From Anaeromyxobacter sp. (lineage in GTDB: Bacteria > Myxococcota > Myxococcia > Myxococcales > Anaeromyxobacteraceae), in the NCBI GenBank assembly GCA_020028115.1, contig JAHWYA010000039.1, positions 1 to 9,462 on the forward strand: a DNA stretch of 9,462 nt. Direction: 5' to 3'. This document shows positions 7,808 through 9,462 of this stretch, in pieces. The notes under the pieces are model-generated. The model did no database searches. It saw only the letters and a list, made by a program, of their open reading frames with translations, and was not told where the DNA came from. Every line of letters starts with the position of its first letter. Positions within the stretch are counted from its first letter, which is position 1. A program made the translations under genes and the position numbers.

Positions 7808-8386
7808 ATGACGAGCTCGAAGGGGTGCCTGGCGGGAGCGGCGGCCCTCCTCCTGGCGACGTCGGCGACCCCGGCGGCGCACGCCGACGGTGGCGGGGCG
7901 ATGCCGCTCGCGGACGACCCGACGCTCATCGCCCTCGCGGTCGCGCTGTCGTGCAGCGACGCGCCGGAGGGGGGCGAGGCCGCGCCGCAGGGGCCGTCCG
8001 GCCCGGCCGCGGCGGGTCCGGAGATCGAGCTCGTCGCGACCGTCCGCGCGAAGGCGCTCCGGTTCGACGAGGTTCCGAAGGTGGACGTGGTGTTCCGCGG
8101 GACCGGGAAGCGCAAGACGGTGTGGAAGACGGAGCGCGTGAACCTGCCGATGCACCCGGAGCCGGGCGTGACCTACCGGGACGTGCAGCTCCGGCTGACC
8201 ATCTCGAGCGACGTCGACGAGCTCACGTCGATGCTCCGGCAGGCCCGTCTCGCCGCGCGCGGGATCCGGGTCGAGGAGGACGCCGGGCCGCCCGCCGCGC
8301 CGGTGGAGGCGCCGAAGCTCGTCGACCCGCCAGGCGAGAAGCCGGCGGAGGCGGCCGCGATCGTGACCCCCGCGCCTGCGCGCTGA
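7808..8386 (+). CDS. Secreted protein of unknown function
   Basis: Encodes 192 residues and is not recognised. The signal peptide (one Lys, then GAAALLLATSATPAAHA, cut after residue 26) predicts export to the periplasm or beyond. A low-complexity Gly/Pro/Ala segment covers about 52-70. A compact core spans about 71-155 (EIELVATVRAKALRFDEVP, then TVWKTERVNLPMHPEPG, then RDVQLRLTISSDVDE). It looks like beta strands ending in an amphipathic helix (ELTSMLRQARLAARGI). The C-terminal 35 residues are Pro/Ala/Glu-rich and probably disordered. No second cysteine motif or catalytic pattern is evident. The ribosome site ACGGAG (about 7793-7798) lies 9 bases before the ATG. It shares leader element B with the preceding barrel gene, so a common envelope role is inferred. 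Confidence 0.75.
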   Translation: MTSSKGCLAGAAALLLATSATPAAHADGGGAMPLADDPTLIALAVALSCSDAPEGGEAAPQGPSGPAAAGPEIELVATVRAKALRFDEVPKVDVVFRGTGKRKTVWKTERVNLPMHPEPGVTYRDVQLRLTISSDVDELTSMLRQARLAARGIRVEEDAGPPAAPVEAPKLVDPPGEKPAEAAAIVTPAPAR

Positions 8387-8399
8387 TCCCGCCGATCAG
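8383..8399. terminator. Possible bidirectional hairpin between convergent genes
   Basis: CTGATC (8383-8388) and GATCAG (8394-8399) flank a 5-base loop. The left arm overlaps the secreted-protein stop codon, and the hairpin lies 36 bases past the stop of the opposing gene at 8435. The stem is only six pairs with no T-run, so termination is weakly supported. Confidence 0.3.
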
Positions 8400-8434
8400 G
8401 GCAGCGAGGCCGAGCGTCCCCCCGTATGAGCGCG

Positions 8435-8986
8435 TCAGCGCGGGCGGTGTGCGAAGCGGAGGAGGTTCCGGCCCGCCACGTGGAACCGCTCCGCGAGCGC
8501 CTGGACGCCGTGCTCCCGGGCGAGCGAGAGCTCGTCCGTCGAGAGGAACACGGCCGCGGAGATCGCGAACGCGTCGTCCTCGAACCGCACCGCGTCGGGC
8601 AGGCGCGGGAAGAAGCGCGTGACCGACGGCGGCAGCAGGGCGACCCCCGCGCGGCCGTGCTCGGCCAGGAAGGGGTCCTCGAGCGCGAACGCCACGTCGG
8701 CGGGCGCGCTCGGTCCCGCCGGCGCCTCGCGCTCCACGCGCGCGAGGAGCGCCGCCATCCGCGCGGGCTCCGCGTCGGTGAGCGTCACGAGGACGCGCCC
8801 GCCGAGGCTCCCGAGGGTGAGGACGGCGGCGGCGCCGGGGTCCACCGTGAGCGGCGCCGCGGCGACCACCTGCGCGGGCGCGTCCGGCGCGGCGCGGAAG
8901 GTCCAGGTCCAGCCGTCCTCGGCCGCCGGGAGGCGCTCGAGGACGTAGACGAAGATGCGGGCGTTGAGCCGGCCGAGCGACTCCAT
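8435..8986 (-). CDS. Hypothetical protein, probably cytoplasmic
   Basis: Encodes 183 residues; family not recognised. There is no signal peptide or membrane span. The N-terminus MESLGRLNARIFVYVLERLP looks like a helix and strand. About 25-72 reads as alternating beta strands (GWTWTF, QVVAAAPLTVDPG, AAVLTLGSLGGRVLVTLTD), followed by a helix (PARMAALLARVERE). The C-terminal half contains LLPPSVTRFFPRLP (118-130), VRFEDDAFAISAAVFLSTDELSLA (133-156) and a final helix. The acidic FEDDAF segment and SVTRFFPRLP are the most family-like strings to search with. ATG 8986 is the only good start in the frame, but no Shine-Dalgarno is obvious. It follows the lipoprotein gene by 42 bases, so the two are probably co-transcribed. 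High GC third positions support coding. Confidence 0.7.
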   Translation of the reverse strand: MESLGRLNARIFVYVLERLPAAEDGWTWTFRAAPDAPAQVVAAAPLTVDPGAAAVLTLGSLGGRVLVTLTDAEPARMAALLARVEREAPAGPSAPADVAFALEDPFLAEHGRAGVALLPPSVTRFFPRLPDAVRFEDDAFAISAAVFLSTDELSLAREHGVQALAERFHVAGRNLLRFAHRPR

Positions 8987-9028
8987 GCGAGGCGAGAGCT
9001 TCGCACGGATCGCCCGCGGTTGCCGCCC

Positions 9029-9253
9029 TCACTTCGCGACGGGGCGCTCGAAGGCGGCGATCTCCTCGGCGCTCGGCGGCTCCTCCGCGGCGGGCGGCGG
9101 GGCGGGGGCCATGGCCACGGGAGGTGGGGCGAGGATCGCGGGCGGGATGACGTGCGTCGCGGCCTCGCCCTCCTTCGGCCGGGAGCAGGCGGAGAAGGCG
9201 ACGACGGCGGCGAGCAGGGAGAGCGGCAGGAGCGGGAGGAGCGTGCGGTTCAT
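9029..9253 (-). CDS. Small proline-rich lipoprotein
   Basis: Encodes 74 residues. The start at ATG 9253 is preceded by CGAGG with proper spacing. A longer frame from 9397 lacks a signal and is not supported. A short positive start (MNR) is followed by a hydrophobic run LLPLLPLSLLAAVVA and FSAC, with Cys23 as the likely lipidated residue (Phe at -3 is a less usual lipobox). After Cys23 come SRPKEGE, then a Pro/Ala-rich stretch (about 35-60) and an acidic helical end (PSAEEIAAFERPVAK). No Asp follows the Cys, so outer-membrane sorting is likely in a Gram-negative host. No enzymatic domain fits; a tether or envelope-anchored partner is inferred. It is first gene of a leftward pair. Confidence 0.7.
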   Translation of the reverse strand: MNRTLLPLLPLSLLAAVVAFSACSRPKEGEAATHVIPPAILAPPPVAMAPAPPPAAEEPPSAEEIAAFERPVAK

Positions 9254-9342
9254 GCGGGCCTCGGTTGCGGGTTCGAGGGACCACGAGTGCAGCGGGCGTG
9301 CCCGCCGCGCGACCGCCGGAACGCCGCGAGATCCCGCCCGGC

Positions 9343-9379
9343 CGTGGCCCCGCGGACACGATCGCGTGGCCGCGCGGAC
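9343..9379. repeat. Tandem 15-bp direct repeat, 22-bp period
   Basis: CGTGGCCCCGCGGAC (9343-9357) and CGTGGCCGCGCGGAC (9365-9379) differ at one base. They start 22 bp apart, about two helical turns. They lie between the divergent lipoprotein and YdcF-like genes, immediately upstream of the latter's candidate -10 box. Paired operator sites are a plausible reading, but GC-rich chance repetition is possible. Confidence 0.5.
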
Positions 9380-9391
9380 GCGGCGGGGCGG

Positions 9392-9397
9392 TATCAT
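9392..9397 (+). promoter_or_regulatory. Candidate -10 box (TATCAT) for the 9404 gene
   Basis: TATCAT matches TATAAT in five of six positions and is bracketed by a GCGG/CCGC inverted repeat (9388-9391 and 9398-9401). Transcription starting 7 bases downstream would begin at the GTG start itself, giving a leaderless message. No -35 box is seen. Confidence 0.4.
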
Positions 9398-9403
9398 CCG
9401 CGC

Positions 9404-9462
9404 GTGTTCCTCGCCCTCTCGAAGGTGCTCGACTGGCTGCTCTCGCCGCTCTCCTGGGCGCT
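9404..9462 (+). CDS. Start of probable YdcF/ElyC-like (DUF218) membrane protein, truncated by window
   Basis: A GTG start at 9404 opens a frame running off the window. The 19 complete residues read MFLALSKVLDWLLSPLSWA. This short hydrophobic N-terminus with a SK..(D/W)..LSPL pattern is typical of YdcF/ElyC/SanA-family proteins. Those are inner-membrane proteins with a DUF218 domain linked to envelope and peptidoglycan functions. The diagnostic DUF218 domain is outside the window, so the family call is tentative. No Shine-Dalgarno is present, and a -10-like box sits 6 bases upstream. It is divergent from the lipoprotein gene. Confidence 0.5.
   Translation, partial: MFLALSKVLDWLLSPLSWA

Noticed and set aside
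5946..8155. Long minus-strand open frame opposite the barrel and secreted-protein genes
   Set aside because: Composition is typical of antisense frames in GC-rich DNA. The plus-strand genes there have signal peptides, ribosome sites and paralogy.
9254..9397. N-terminal extension of the lipoprotein to ATG 9397
   Set aside because: It would bury the signal peptide 48 residues inside an Arg-rich segment; ATG 9253 has a ribosome site and a clean lipoprotein signal.

Overview
The window is very GC-rich, with almost every codon of the convincing genes ending in G or C. Gene content fits a Gram-negative, outer-membrane-bearing bacterium of the myxobacterial type, most like Anaeromyxobacter. That placement is an inference from base composition and gene flavour, not from a marker gene.

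Layout, left to right. (1) The 3' end of an M48-type metalloprotease gene (1-522, +). (2) A two-gene amino-acid operon: cimA ((R)-citramalate synthase, 559-2136) and leuB (3-isopropylmalate dehydrogenase, 2133-3194), overlapping by a GTGA and closed by a textbook intrinsic terminator (3219-3252). (3) A gene-free stretch of unusually low GC (about 3253-3567) packed with inverted repeats, then a small predicted membrane protein (3568-3816). (4) A bidirectional terminator (3841-3878) separating it from a convergent, divergent-type elongation factor G gene (3882-5945, -). (5) A rightward cluster of envelope genes: an outer-membrane beta-barrel protein (6140-6784), a diverged paralogue of it (6965-7705), and a secreted protein of unknown function (7808-8386). 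The last two genes carry a near-identical leader element in their 5' regions. (6) A leftward pair: a tiny lipoprotein (9029-9253) followed by an unrecognised cytoplasmic protein (8435-8986). (7) Divergent from the lipoprotein, the first codons of a gene that looks like a YdcF/ElyC (DUF218) membrane protein (9404 onward, cut by the window).

Working together: CimA makes (R)-citramalate from pyruvate and acetyl-CoA. LeuB can oxidise both 3-isopropylmalate (leucine) and 3-methylmalate (isoleucine), so the pair points to threonine-independent isoleucine synthesis. The EF-G keeps all GTPase motifs but has lost the usual residues at the ribosome-contacting tips of domain IV, so it is probably a paralogue rather than the housekeeping translocase. 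The three rightward envelope genes look like a small outer-membrane module.

No tRNA, rRNA, CRISPR array, insertion sequence or phage gene was seen. The most interesting items are the 54-bp duplicated leader (6885-6938 and 7725-7778), the hairpin-rich intergenic island (3310-3504), the altered EF-G, and two promoters placed so close to their start codons that the messages may be leaderless.
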